From CALFMR01 sp035550595 (GTDB taxonomy: Bacteria; Acidobacteriota; Vicinamibacteria; Vicinamibacterales; SCN-69-37): a stretch of 29,867 bases of DNA. Of the stretch, positions 14,799 to 25,907 are shown one piece after another. The stretch is from contig DASZOV010000032.1 of the NCBI GenBank assembly GCA_035550595.1, forward strand, positions 1 to 29,867, written 5' to 3'. The notes under the pieces were generated by a model. It worked only from the letters and a program-made list of their open reading frames with translations, was not told the origin of the DNA and searched no databases. How positions within the stretch are numbered: the first letter of the stretch is position 1; each line of letters starts with the position of its first letter. Made by a program: the position numbers and the translations under genes.

Positions 14799-14880
14799 CT
14801 TCCTTGCAATGCGTTGGGGCCCCACCCCCAACGCTACGGCGCTTCGCCGCCCTCGCTTCGCTCGGGGGCTCGCGGTGTCA
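14799..14880 (+). repeat. Dispersed ~80-nt hairpin repeat, family 3, copy C
   Basis: It begins CTTCCTTGCAATG and contains stem GCGTTGGGG, loop CCCCAC, stem CCCCAACGC, then GGCGCTTCGCC and CCTCGCTTCGCTCGGGGG, ending GCGGTGTCA. GGTGTCATCTT occurs both before (14791-14801) and after (14874-14884), and a seven-T run follows. It is the same element as the tandem pair at 9518-9670. Here it is intergenic, between the M61 peptidase gene and the membrane-peptide/symporter pair, both on the minus strand. Confidence 0.85.
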
Positions 14881-14912
14881 TCTTTTTTTGATCCCCCTTC
14901 GCCCTTTCCCCT

Positions 14913-16805
14913 TCATTCCCACCTGCTCGTCAGCCATGCCGCGCGGAACCGCGTCTGCTCGGGCGTGAGACGACCGCCGCCGGCATCGACTGCGGTGACG
15001 AGCACATCTGGATCGCGCTCGAGGACGAGGCGCGTCGTGTCGCGCCGGCCGTCTCTGCGCGCGACGACCAGCGTGACCACGTCACCAGGCGCGCGGGTCG
15101 CGAGCGCGGTCCACGCCGCGGCCGTGGCTGGACGACCGTCGATCGAGACGATGCGATCGCCCTCGTCGACGCCAGCGCGATAGAGCGGCGTGTCGAACGG
15201 CACGGGCACGCGCGTCCCGTCGGCTGTGACACCGACGACGAGCGTGCCGCCCGCATCGAGAACCGGCACGTCGCCCACCCACGCGCGCGCCGACGTCTCG
15301 GCTTGCAGACGGTATCCGGCGAGTCCCAGCAGGTGCGCGTAGTCGGGCGTCTCGCGGCCTTCGACGTAGCGATCGAAGAAATCATCGGCAAAGGCCGGAG
15401 TCGCGATCGCGGCCAACGTGTCACGCAAGTTGCGTAGCGTGTACGGCGTCGCGACGAAGCCGGGACGCGGATCGGCCGGCGCGCCGTACGTCCGCCACAG
15501 CCGGCGCATGTAGTCGTCGAGCGAGACCGTGCCACCCGAACGCTCGCGCAGCGAGAAGTCGAGCGCGAGGGCGAGCGCCGCGCCGCCCGAGTAGTACGAC
15601 ACGAACGTCCGCGCATCGTCCGTCGGCTCGTCGGCGACGGCCGCGTCGGTGAACGGCGCCTGCTCGCTCATGCCGACCGCCGAGCGCACGCCGCGTGCGG
15701 GCGAATCGAGCACCGTCGCCACGTTCTCGACCGGCGGCGCGGCGCCCAGACCAGCGCGTGCGAGGAGTAACGGGCCGTAGTACTGCGTGAAGCCCTCGGC
15801 GAGCCAGAGGCAGCAGGTGACGTTCTCGCGCGTGAAGTCGAACGGCTCGAGCCCGGCCGGACGAATGCGCTCGACGTTCCAGATGTGAAACAGCTCGTGC
15901 GAAATCGAGTCGAGCGCCGCGCGGCGGCCGCTGTCGGTGGCGAGCGACACGCCGGGATCGGAAATCGCCGTGCTGTTGCGATGTTCCATGCCGTCGCCGT
16001 CCGCCCACGGCACGTAGTCGAGCAGGAACGTGTACTCGCCGGGCTCGAACGTGGGGAACGCGCCGAAGACCGCCGCTTGCTCGCGCGCCAGCCGCGCGAG
16101 GAGCGTGCCGAGCGCCGCGACGTCCGCGTCGGTGGTCTCCGCACTCGCGTGCACAGCGAGCCGGAATCGGGCCGTGACGCCGTCTGGCCCCGTGACGTCG
16201 AAGCGCGCTTCGCGCAGATCGGCGAGCTCGGTCGGGCTGTCCATGAAGTACTGCAGGTTGGGCGCGGTGAACGTCAGCGGATCGCTCGTGGCGAAAAGCT
16301 GCGTCGCCGCGCGCCACGGGTGGCCGGCCGGTGGCGTGAAGGTGACGCGAATGGGACGCAGGTCGTCACCCACGGCCCACAGGAACGTCGCCGGCATGTT
16401 GATCCGCGCGTGCGTCGTGTCGACGGCCAGGTGCGTCCCATCGGCATCGTCGCCGAAGATGCGATAGACGATGCGAACCGTGCCGTTGTGTCCAGCCACG
16501 TCCCACTCGTCGGCCTCAGGACGCGTGACGTCGAGCGGTCGGCCGCGGCCGTCGAAGGCTTGGAGCGAAAAGATGTTGCGCGCGAACTCGTGAACAGCGT
16601 AGCGGCCGGGTGACGACCGGCTCATGCGCACGCGAAGCGGTGCGCGGCCGAGGTCGGGAAACGTCGCATCCACCTTCAGCCAGTGGTGCTCGGGTTCAGG
16701 AATCGTGACGCGATAGACCACAGGATCCGGCGCGCGCTGTGCCGCCAGGCTGGCGACGAGCGCGACGATGCCGGCGAGTGTGAAAACGAAACGCCGTGCG
16801 GCCAT
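14913..16805 (-). CDS. M61 family peptidase (glycyl aminopeptidase-like) with C-terminal PDZ domain
   Basis: A 630-aa exported zinc metallopeptidase. A signal peptide (MAARRFVFTLAGIVALVASLAAQ) is followed by the M61 N-terminal beta domain (~30-230). The catalytic domain has HELFH (His303, Glu304, His307) in SISHELFHIWN, with WLAEGFTQYYG (Glu337) as the third ligand. The family-typical GDGMEHRNST lies just upstream at ~270-279. A PDZ domain lies near the C-terminus (~515-610; TPLYRAGVDEGDRIVSIDGRPA). M61 enzymes are aminopeptidases preferring small N-terminal residues such as Gly or Ala; specificity here is inferred from family. It is the last gene of a minus-strand run, 6 nt after the flavoprotein stop. 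A family-3 repeat follows 32 nt after its stop. Confidence 0.94.
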   Translation of the reverse strand: MAARRFVFTLAGIVALVASLAAQRAPDPVVYRVTIPEPEHHWLKVDATFPDLGRAPLRVRMSRSSPGRYAVHEFARNIFSLQAFDGRGRPLDVTRPEADEWDVAGHNGTVRIVYRIFGDDADGTHLAVDTTHARINMPATFLWAVGDDLRPIRVTFTPPAGHPWRAATQLFATSDPLTFTAPNLQYFMDSPTELADLREARFDVTGPDGVTARFRLAVHASAETTDADVAALGTLLARLAREQAAVFGAFPTFEPGEYTFLLDYVPWADGDGMEHRNSTAISDPGVSLATDSGRRAALDSISHELFHIWNVERIRPAGLEPFDFTRENVTCCLWLAEGFTQYYGPLLLARAGLGAAPPVENVATVLDSPARGVRSAVGMSEQAPFTDAAVADEPTDDARTFVSYYSGGAALALALDFSLRERSGGTVSLDDYMRRLWRTYGAPADPRPGFVATPYTLRNLRDTLAAIATPAFADDFFDRYVEGRETPDYAHLLGLAGYRLQAETSARAWVGDVPVLDAGGTLVVGVTADGTRVPVPFDTPLYRAGVDEGDRIVSIDGRPATAAAWTALATRAPGDVVTLVVARRDGRRDTTRLVLERDPDVLVTAVDAGGGRLTPEQTRFRAAWLTSRWE

Positions 16806-16811
16806 CGTGAC

Positions 16812-18080
16812 TTACGACGCCGCGATCGGCTCTGCCGGCGGCCGCTCGCGCGCCATGCGGAACATCGCGCGCGGAAAGCGCCAGAGCAGGCGACGCTTGA
16901 GCGCGCCGTACGACAAATCGCCGCGCGTGTAATCGAGAATCGCCTCGGTCAGCGTCGATGAACGCGACGCGCCGGCGATCACGTGTGCGACGCGCGCGTG
17001 ATGGCGGAAGAGATAGCGCTGCACGAGCACGGCGTCGCGAAGCTCGGCGCCGATCTCCTTCTTCCACGCGCGCTCGTACGCACGGCCGGCAGACTCAGGC
17101 GCGCGCCGCCGAACGGCGGCCGCCGTCGTCTCGCCGGCGAGCTGGCCCGAGACCATTGCGTAGTAGATGCCTTCGGCGGTAATCGCGTTCACGAACCCGC
17201 CCGCGTCGCCGGCGAACAGCACGCGGCCGTACGCCGTCCGCGCGAGCGGACCGCCGACCGGGATGAGGAACGGCGTGAAACAGCCGCGATCGGACCGCCC
17301 CTCGAGCGCGCCACGCCGCGTGAGCGAGGCGACGAACCGTTCCTGCAGCGTGTACGGCGCCTCGTCGACGTGTTCGTCGAAGTGCGACAGCAGACATCCG
17401 ATGCCGACGTTGACGTGGTGCGTCTTCGGAAAGATGTACGCGTAGCCGTCGAGATCCTCGTGCGCGTAGGCGACCCACAGCACGTCCGGACGGGCTGCAC
17501 TCAGCGTCTCGACCGGCGTCTCCTCCATCATGTCGATGGCGAGACTCTGTCGCGGCCAGTGCCGATTGACGCCGAGCCGCTTGCCGATGACGCTGTGCAC
17601 GCCGTCGGCTGCGATGACGATGGGCGCGCGAAGCTGGCGGCCGTCGCGGGCCGAGAGCGTCACGCCGTCATCGTCCATCGAGGCCTGCGTGATCTCGAAG
17701 CCGTCGAGACGGCGCGCGCCGGCGGTCTCGGCCGCGCGCACGAGCGCGTGATCGAATTCGACGCGGCGGACGAGCATCACGCACGGCGCGTGCGTCTCGA
17801 GATCGAGAACCGCCGACTCGGGTCCTTCCAGGTGCAGACGACGGACGGCATGGACGTCGACGCCGGTGAGCGCGGCCTCGAGCCATGGCAGTCGCCGGAA
17901 CGCGCGCGCGCTGATGCCGCCGCCGCAGGGCTTGTTGCGTGGAAATGCCACGCGATCGACGAGAAGCGTCTCGACGCCCGTCGACGCGAGCGCACGCGCG
18001 GCCGACGCGCCGGCCGGCCCGGCGCCGGCCACGATGACCTCCGCGTCCCATTGCTCGCGCGTCATCGCCACTCGCGCCAT
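16812..18080 (-). CDS. Geranylgeranyl reductase-family FAD-dependent oxidoreductase
   Basis: A 422-aa flavoprotein of the GGR/BchP-like family, which reduces double bonds of isoprenoid chains or lipid precursors or acts in related hydroxylations. An N-terminal Rossmann loop GAGPAGASAARAL (~19-31) is followed by Asp42 at the end of beta-2. The family signature PCGGGIS lies at 51-57, IVIAADGVHSVIGKRLG in the middle, and the second FAD motif GDAGGFVNAITAEGIYYAMVSG at ~290-311. The substrate is unknown; quinone side chains, carotenoids or archaeal-type lipids are all possible in principle. Two ATGs are possible (18080 and 18065); neither has a strong ribosome-binding site, and the shorter form still contains the full FAD motif. 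It lies 28 nt downstream of the ABC permease gene and 6 nt before the M61 gene. Confidence 0.9.
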   Translation of the reverse strand: MARVAMTREQWDAEVIVAGAGPAGASAARALASTGVETLLVDRVAFPRNKPCGGGISARAFRRLPWLEAALTGVDVHAVRRLHLEGPESAVLDLETHAPCVMLVRRVEFDHALVRAAETAGARRLDGFEITQASMDDDGVTLSARDGRQLRAPIVIAADGVHSVIGKRLGVNRHWPRQSLAIDMMEETPVETLSAARPDVLWVAYAHEDLDGYAYIFPKTHHVNVGIGCLLSHFDEHVDEAPYTLQERFVASLTRRGALEGRSDRGCFTPFLIPVGGPLARTAYGRVLFAGDAGGFVNAITAEGIYYAMVSGQLAGETTAAAVRRRAPESAGRAYERAWKKEIGAELRDAVLVQRYLFRHHARVAHVIAGASRSSTLTEAILDYTRGDLSYGALKRRLLWRFPRAMFRMARERPPAEPIAAS

Positions 18081-18108
18081 CCCGCCGTCATCATTCGTCG
18101 TCCAGTCG

Positions 18109-19425
18109 TCACTGCCGAATCCACCGCAGCAGCTCCGGCAGGTTCGGCGGCTTGCCCTGCATGAGCAGCCCGATGCGGAAGATGCGGCCCGCGGCCCAGA
18201 CGCACGCGAAGGCCGTTCCGAGCGTCAATCCGACCGACAGCCACGTCTGCCACAAGGGCGGCGGAGGCGTCATTGCGAGCCGCAGCAGCATGAGAAACGG
18301 CGTCGCGGTCGGAATGAGCGACGCAACAACGGCAATGGTCGATCCCGGCGCGCGCAGGATGACGGGCGCCGCGATGAGCGGCAACACCAACAGAATCATG
18401 ATCGGCTGCATCATGCTCTGCGAGTCTTTGATGTCGGAACACGCCGATCCAATCGCCACGAACACGGAGCCGAACATGAGCACCGCGCACAGCAGGAACA
18501 CCGCGAACCATCCGAGCAGCGCGGGTTGAATCGCCGAGATGTGCCCCGTCGACGCCAGGACGTACACGCCGCCGGCCAGATAGACAAAGGCGAGGAGCGC
18601 GGACACGGACGCCACGCCGACGAGCTTGCCCACCATGAGCTGGAACGGCGTGATCGACGAGATGAGCACTTCGCTGATTCGGCTCAGCTTCTCCTCGATG
18701 ACCGCCGTCAGCAACTGCGGCGCGCTCGCCATGACGGACAGGAACAGCAGGTACACCAGCGCGAACGGCACGACGAACGTCTGCAGCGCGTCGGTCTTCT
18801 TCGCTTCGCTGATCGTGCCGTCGGCGTTGCGCTGGACGAGGCCGAGCGTCGTGACGCGCGTGGGCCGCGTGAGCGTCTTGACCAGATCGGGATCGACATT
18901 GGCGGCCTTCAGACGCCGCGACGTCACGGCCGCGCTAACCGCGTCGCGGATCCAGTCGGAGAGCGCGGTGTACGACGGCGTCTCCGTGTAGTAGGCGAGC
19001 TGCTCGTCATCGCCGTCCTTGCCGTTGGCGCCGGCCGACGACGCAAGCACGCGTGCCGGGATCTCGACGAACGCAAAAAGCTCGTGCCGGCGCACGCGAT
19101 CGGAGAGCGTGGCTTCGAGCTCCGCCGGCGACTGGCCCGACGGGTCGACCCGCGTCAGCAGGAAGCGCGGCCCCGTGCGCGCGCCGTTCGACACGCCGTG
19201 CGCGTTGTGCTCGTCAGCCGCGGCTGCCAGATCATCGTAGAGCGCGCCCGTGCGATCGACAACCGCCAAGGTGTGATCGGCCGTGTCGGTGTGCGTCGCC
19301 GCAAAAATCTGGAACACGATCGATAAGCCGACGATGACCGGCATCATCAGGATGCCGATGATGAACGCCTTCGTGCGGACGAGCGTCAGGAACTCGGAGC
19401 GCGCGACGATCAGAATCCGGCTCAT
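18109..19425 (-). CDS. ABC-2 type transporter permease (NatB-like)
   Basis: A 438-aa membrane permease. One helix sits near the N-terminus (SEFLTLVRTKAFIIGILMMPVIVGLSIVFQI), a large extracytoplasmic domain follows (~45-215), and about five to six helices fill the C-terminal half. The loop EEKLSRISEVLISSITPFQLMVGKLVGV is characteristic of the NatB/YhaP branch of ABC-2 exporters, which extrude sodium or other small molecules with a NatA-type ATPase. The ATG at 19425 overlaps the ATPase stop (ATGA) and has GGGAGG about 7 nt upstream, so it is preferred over the longer Arg-rich frame that extends through the ATPase gene. The substrate is not certain. Confidence 0.93.
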   Translation of the reverse strand: MSRILIVARSEFLTLVRTKAFIIGILMMPVIVGLSIVFQIFAATHTDTADHTLAVVDRTGALYDDLAAAADEHNAHGVSNGARTGPRFLLTRVDPSGQSPAELEATLSDRVRRHELFAFVEIPARVLASSAGANGKDGDDEQLAYYTETPSYTALSDWIRDAVSAAVTSRRLKAANVDPDLVKTLTRPTRVTTLGLVQRNADGTISEAKKTDALQTFVVPFALVYLLFLSVMASAPQLLTAVIEEKLSRISEVLISSITPFQLMVGKLVGVASVSALLAFVYLAGGVYVLASTGHISAIQPALLGWFAVFLLCAVLMFGSVFVAIGSACSDIKDSQSMMQPIMILLVLPLIAAPVILRAPGSTIAVVASLIPTATPFLMLLRLAMTPPPPLWQTWLSVGLTLGTAFACVWAAGRIFRIGLLMQGKPPNLPELLRWIRQ

Positions 19426-20348
19426 CGACCGCCTCCCGCCGGCACCGCCAGGTCTTCGGGCGTCGGCCGCGCGATCTGCACGAACACGTCGTGCAACGAG
19501 GGTTTCTTCAACTCGAACTGATAGACGGCTGTTCGGGCCGCGAGCGCGGCCAGGAACTGCTGCGGATCGCCCGAGAGCTCCACGTCCTGCGCGTTGCCCG
19601 TGTCGACGACGCGCGCGACGCCTGGAAGGCCGTCGAGGATGGCGACCCCACCGGCCGTGCGGACGCGCGCGACGTTCTGGCTGTGCGCCGCCTGAATCTC
19701 GTCGAGCGTGCCGTCGAGCACCTTGCGGCCCTTGAAGATCATGAAGAGCCGATCGCAGAGCCGTTCGGCCGTCGCCATGTCGTGCGTCGAAAAGACGACC
19801 GTCGTGCCGTCGCGGCGGAGATCGAGAACGGCGTCGCGAAGGGCGTCCGCATTGACGGGATCGAGGCCGGAGAAGGGCTCGTCGAGAATGAGCAGGCGCG
19901 GCTTGGCGATGACGGTCGCGATGAACTGCACTTTCTGCGACATGCCCTTCGAGAGCGTCTGGACCTTCTTGTCCAGGTAGGCGCCGAGCTGCAGGCGATC
20001 GAGCCAACTGGCGATCGCGCGGTCGAGGTCCGCGAGCGAGCGTCCTTTCAACTGGCCGTAGTAGCGGAGCACCTGCCGCACGGTCATTCGTTTGTAGAGC
20101 CCGCGCTCTTCGGGCAGGTACCCGATGTCGTCGCGCACGGGCGAGCGGCTCGGCTTGCCGAACACCTGGATGGACCCGCGATCGGGCGCGAGGATGTCCA
20201 TCACCATCCGAATCGTCGTCGTCTTACCCGAGCCGTTGGGGCCGATGAAGCCGTAGATGGAGCCGGCGGGCACGTCGAGCGACAGCGCGCCGACGGCGAT
20301 CTGGTTGCCGAACTGCTTCGTGACGTCACGGAGCTCGATGGCGGTCAT
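19422..20348 (-). CDS. ABC transporter ATP-binding protein (NatA-like)
   Basis: A 308-aa nucleotide-binding subunit for the permease encoded immediately downstream. Walker A GPNGSGKT (36-43), Q-loop region GYLPEERGLYKRMTV, signature LSKGMSQ (132-138; this form, not LSGGQ, is common in the NatA branch), Walker B LLILDEP (152-158), D-loop SGLDP, and switch His189 in STHD are all visible. The last ~80 residues form the C-terminal domain of NatA/DrrA-type ATPases, ending with HDVFVQIARP. The start has GAGGT about 5 nt upstream. It is the first gene of the four-gene minus-strand run, and its promoter should lie in the 422-nt region shared with the actA operon. Confidence 0.95.
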   Translation of the reverse strand: MTAIELRDVTKQFGNQIAVGALSLDVPAGSIYGFIGPNGSGKTTTIRMVMDILAPDRGSIQVFGKPSRSPVRDDIGYLPEERGLYKRMTVRQVLRYYGQLKGRSLADLDRAIASWLDRLQLGAYLDKKVQTLSKGMSQKVQFIATVIAKPRLLILDEPFSGLDPVNADALRDAVLDLRRDGTTVVFSTHDMATAERLCDRLFMIFKGRKVLDGTLDEIQAAHSQNVARVRTAGGVAILDGLPGVARVVDTGNAQDVELSGDPQQFLAALAARTAVYQFELKKPSLHDVFVQIARPTPEDLAVPAGGGR

Positions 20349-20770
20349 GGGACCTCGCGTCGCGGCGAGTCGTGGGCGACGTGCTCAGACAATAGCCCAG
20401 GACGCGGCGCGATGGAGCCAGATCGGCGAACGGCACGAGCGACCCGGCGAGCGGTGCCGCGTAACGGAGCGTGGCGAGTGACGCGCGCGTCGCGGCCGAG
20501 ATCAGTGCGTGGCGCGCCGATGGCGCCGGACACGAGAATGCCCATGAACATTGGTCCAATCGCGGATCGCCGGACAGGGATTTGACAGGATTGTGAAATG
20601 TTTCACATTATATAGAGCCGTCTGGGAGTACCGCCCGCCCAGGCAGCGTGCCTCACGCGATCGCGCCCGTGCCCGCCAGCCCCGTCGAGGGCCGGCACCG
20701 TCCAGCGCCGACCCCGAGGTCGCCGGCCGACATCGTTTTCATGTAGGCTTTAGGGCGCCCGCTGCCTCTT
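20349..20770. other. 422-nt divergent intergenic region between ABC exporter and ACIII operons
   Basis: The only gene-free stretch over 300 nt. The right part holds the promoter and palindrome described separately, followed by a ~150-nt GC-rich leader before actA. In the left ~230 nt no tRNA, convincing ORF or repeat was recognised. A minus-strand open frame at 20345-20551 is arginine-rich and is not called. Confidence 0.7.
20582..20614 (+). promoter_or_regulatory. Candidate promoter of the ACIII operon with internal Rex/CRP-like operator
   Basis: TTGACA (20582-20587) matches the -35 consensus exactly. CATTAT (20606-20611) is 18 nt downstream and is a fair -10; TATATA at 20609-20614 is an alternative. 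Between the boxes lies the perfect 16-nt palindrome TGTGAAATGTTTCACA (20592-20607). Extended to 20591-20608 it matches the Rex redox-repressor consensus TTGTGAAnnnnTTCACAA at all but the last base. It also fits the CRP consensus TGTGA-N6-TCACA. A protein bound there would block RNA polymerase. The stretch is strikingly AT-rich for this genome. Confidence 0.7.
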
Positions 20771-21430
20771 ATGAGCCAGATATTTCCCCGCAGCGCCAAC
20801 GCGACTGCGCGCCTCACGATCGCCGGTGCTCTGGGCTTCGTCATTCTGCTGGGTTGGGTCGTCTGGACCCTCATGTTCTCCTCGTGGGTCACCAAGCAGA
20901 ACGAAGTCGTCGAACAGCCGGTCCCCTTCAGCCACAAGCACCACGTCTCGGGCGTCGGCCTCGACTGCCGGTACTGTCACACCTCGGTCGAGAACTCGGA
21001 ATTCGCCGGCATCCCGCCGACGAAGACCTGCATGAACTGCCACTCGCAAATCTGGACGAACGCGCCGATGCTCGAGCCGGTGCGCGCCAGCCTTCGGGAC
21101 AACAAGAACTTGACGTGGATTCGGGTCAATGACCTTCCGGACTTCGTCTATTTCAGCCACGAAATCCACGTCCATCAAGGCGTCGGCTGCGCCACCTGCC
21201 ATGGCCGCGTCGACCAGATGGCCCTGACCTATCAGGCCGCGCCGCTCCTCATGGGCTGGTGCCTCGACTGCCACCGGGCGCCCGAGAAATACCTGCGCCC
21301 GCGCGACCAGGTCTTCAACATGGCCTATGAGGCGCCGGCCAACCAGATCGAGCTCGGCCTGCGCCTGAAGAAGGAATACGGCGTGGCCGACGTCCGGCAC
21401 ATGACGAGTTGCTCGATCTGCCACCGCTGA
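20771..21430 (+). CDS. actA: ACIII subunit ActA, pentaheme cytochrome c
   Basis: A 219-aa membrane-anchored multiheme cytochrome. One N-terminal helix (~16-38, LTIAGALGFVILLGWVVWTLMF) anchors it. The periplasmic part has five CxxCH heme c sites: CRYCH (66-70), CMNCH (87-91), CATCH (140-144), CLDCH (164-168) and CSICH (214-218), plus extra His that may be distal ligands. Five hemes plus an N-terminal anchor is the ActA pattern of alternative complex III, the quinol:cytochrome c/oxidase oxidoreductase that replaces cytochrome bc1. It passes electrons from the ActB Fe-S chain to ActE or directly to the oxidase. No Shine-Dalgarno sequence is seen before the ATG. It is the first gene of the operon, about 150 nt downstream of the candidate promoter. 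Confidence 0.96.
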   Translation: MSQIFPRSANATARLTIAGALGFVILLGWVVWTLMFSSWVTKQNEVVEQPVPFSHKHHVSGVGLDCRYCHTSVENSEFAGIPPTKTCMNCHSQIWTNAPMLEPVRASLRDNKNLTWIRVNDLPDFVYFSHEIHVHQGVGCATCHGRVDQMALTYQAAPLLMGWCLDCHRAPEKYLRPRDQVFNMAYEAPANQIELGLRLKKEYGVADVRHMTSCSICHR

Positions 21431-21434
21431 CGCC

Positions 21435-24476
<3,042 letters not shown>

Positions 24477-24506
24477 GGACGCGGTTCAACCGAACGGAGA
24501 CGTTTC

Positions 24507-25907
24507 GTGGAAGGCTCACAGTATCCGAAGGGCGATTTTCGAGCGCCCCTTCCCATCATCGGCCCGGGCCACAGCTTTCGGTCCATCACGAACAAGCTGA
24601 CCTCGGTCGTTCTGACGAAGAACACGCCCAAGGCGTGGTTCGCGGTCATGGCGATCGGGTTCGTGCTGCTCAACGGGTTGATGATCGCGATCACCTACCT
24701 GCTCTTCAAGGGCATCGGGATCTGGGGCACGAACATCCCGGTCGGCTGGGCGTTCCCGATCATCAATTTCGTGTGGTGGATCGGCATCGGCCACGCCGGC
24801 ACGTTGATTTCGGCCATTCTGCTGCTCTTCAAGCAGGACTGGCGCACGTCGATCAACCGCTTTGCCGAGGCGATGACGCTCTTCGCGGTCGTCTGCGCGG
24901 CGATCTTCCCCGTCATCCATACGGGCCGTCCATGGCTGGCCGCCTACTGGCTGTTCCCGTATCCGAACGCGATGACGATCTGGCCGAACTTCCGCAGTCC
25001 CTTGATCTGGGACGTGTTCGCGGTCTCGACCTACGGGTCGGTGTCGGCGCTCTTCTGGTTCATCGGGCTCATCCCGGACATGGCGACGTTCCGCGACACA
25101 GCCGAGCATCCGTTGCTCAAGAAGATGTACGGCGTGTTGTCGCTCGGCTGGCGCGGTTCGGCGCGGCACTGGGAACGCTATGAGCACGCCTACCTGCTGC
25201 TCGCGGGTCTCTCGACGCCGCTCGTGCTCTCGGTGCACACGGTCGTCAGCTTCGACTTCGCGGTCGGCATCGTGCCGGGCTGGCACGCCACGATCTTCCC
25301 GCCCTACTTCGTGGCCGGCGCCATCTACGACGGCTTCGCGATGGTCCTGACGCTCGCCATCCCGCTGCGCGCGATGTACGGCCTGCGCGACTTCATCACC
25401 GATCGCCACATCGAGAACATGGCGAAGGTCATGCTCGCCACCGGCCTGGTCGTCGTCTACGGCTACTCGTGCGAGGCGTTCTTCGGCTGGTACAGCGGCA
25501 ACGAGTTCGAGCGGTTCATGCTGAAGAACCGCATGTACTTCGGGCCGATGGCCTGGAGCTACTGGGTCCTGATCCTCTGCAACTTCCTCGTGCCGCAGAT
25601 CATGTGGTCGAAGCGGCTGCGCCGGAAGACGTGGGCGGTGTTCACGGCGGCGATGTTCGTCAACGTCGGCATGTGGCTCGAGCGGTTCGTCATCATCGTC
25701 ACGAGCCTGCACCGCGACTTCCTGCCCTCGTCCTGGGAGATGTACTACCCGACCAAGTGGGACTTCATCACGCTGTTCGGCACGGTCGGGCTCTTCCTCA
25801 CGCTCATGTTCCTGTTCGTCCGCGTGCTGCCGCTCATCTCGATCTTCGAGATGCGTACGCTCGTCACTGACAAGCCGGCCGCCGCGCCGCAGGTGGAGGG
25901 ACACTGA
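24507..25907 (+). CDS. actC: ACIII subunit ActC, NrfD/PsrC-like quinol-binding membrane protein
   Basis: A 466-aa polytopic membrane protein of the NrfD/polysulfide-reductase family with about ten helices. In ACIII it holds the quinol oxidation site next to the ActB Fe-S domain and is a candidate proton-translocating subunit. Visible family features are the cytoplasmic N-terminus, GWAFPIINFVWWIGIGHAGTLISAILLL, FPVIHTGRPW, LVLSVHTVVSFDFAVGIVPGWHATIFPPYFVAGAIYDGFAM, and KVMLATGLVVVYGYSCEAFFGWYSG; the conserved His and charged residues lie in or near the helices. The start is GTG 24507, with GGAGA at 24496-24500, 6 nt upstream. The stop overlaps the actD start by 1 nt (TGATG). Confidence 0.96.
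   Translation: MEGSQYPKGDFRAPLPIIGPGHSFRSITNKLTSVVLTKNTPKAWFAVMAIGFVLLNGLMIAITYLLFKGIGIWGTNIPVGWAFPIINFVWWIGIGHAGTLISAILLLFKQDWRTSINRFAEAMTLFAVVCAAIFPVIHTGRPWLAAYWLFPYPNAMTIWPNFRSPLIWDVFAVSTYGSVSALFWFIGLIPDMATFRDTAEHPLLKKMYGVLSLGWRGSARHWERYEHAYLLLAGLSTPLVLSVHTVVSFDFAVGIVPGWHATIFPPYFVAGAIYDGFAMVLTLAIPLRAMYGLRDFITDRHIENMAKVMLATGLVVVYGYSCEAFFGWYSGNEFERFMLKNRMYFGPMAWSYWVLILCNFLVPQIMWSKRLRRKTWAVFTAAMFVNVGMWLERFVIIVTSLHRDFLPSSWEMYYPTKWDFITLFGTVGLFLTLMFLFVRVLPLISIFEMRTLVTDKPAAAPQVEGH

Noticed and set aside
14799..14890. Hairpins followed by seven T considered as a rho-independent terminator
   Set aside because: The T-run is on the plus strand, but the flanking genes are transcribed on the minus strand, so it would not end their transcripts; the same structure also lies inside a gene at 9518-9678.
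19426..20007. N-terminal extension of the ABC permease through the ATPase gene
   Set aside because: It is out of frame with the ATPase and Arg/Ser-rich; the ATG at 19425 has GGGAGG upstream and begins the first membrane helix region.
20345..20551. A 68-codon minus-strand frame whose stop overlaps the ABC ATPase start (ATGA)
   Set aside because: After a plausible start (MFMGILVSGAIG) the product becomes Arg/Pro-rich without domain or helix, codon use is not like neighbouring genes, and the overlap could be chance.
20349..20580. Search for a tRNA or small RNA in the gene-free stretch
   Set aside because: No cloverleaf, T-loop (GTTCGAAT-type) or CCA end was found, and no strong terminator marks a small RNA; nothing supportable was seen.
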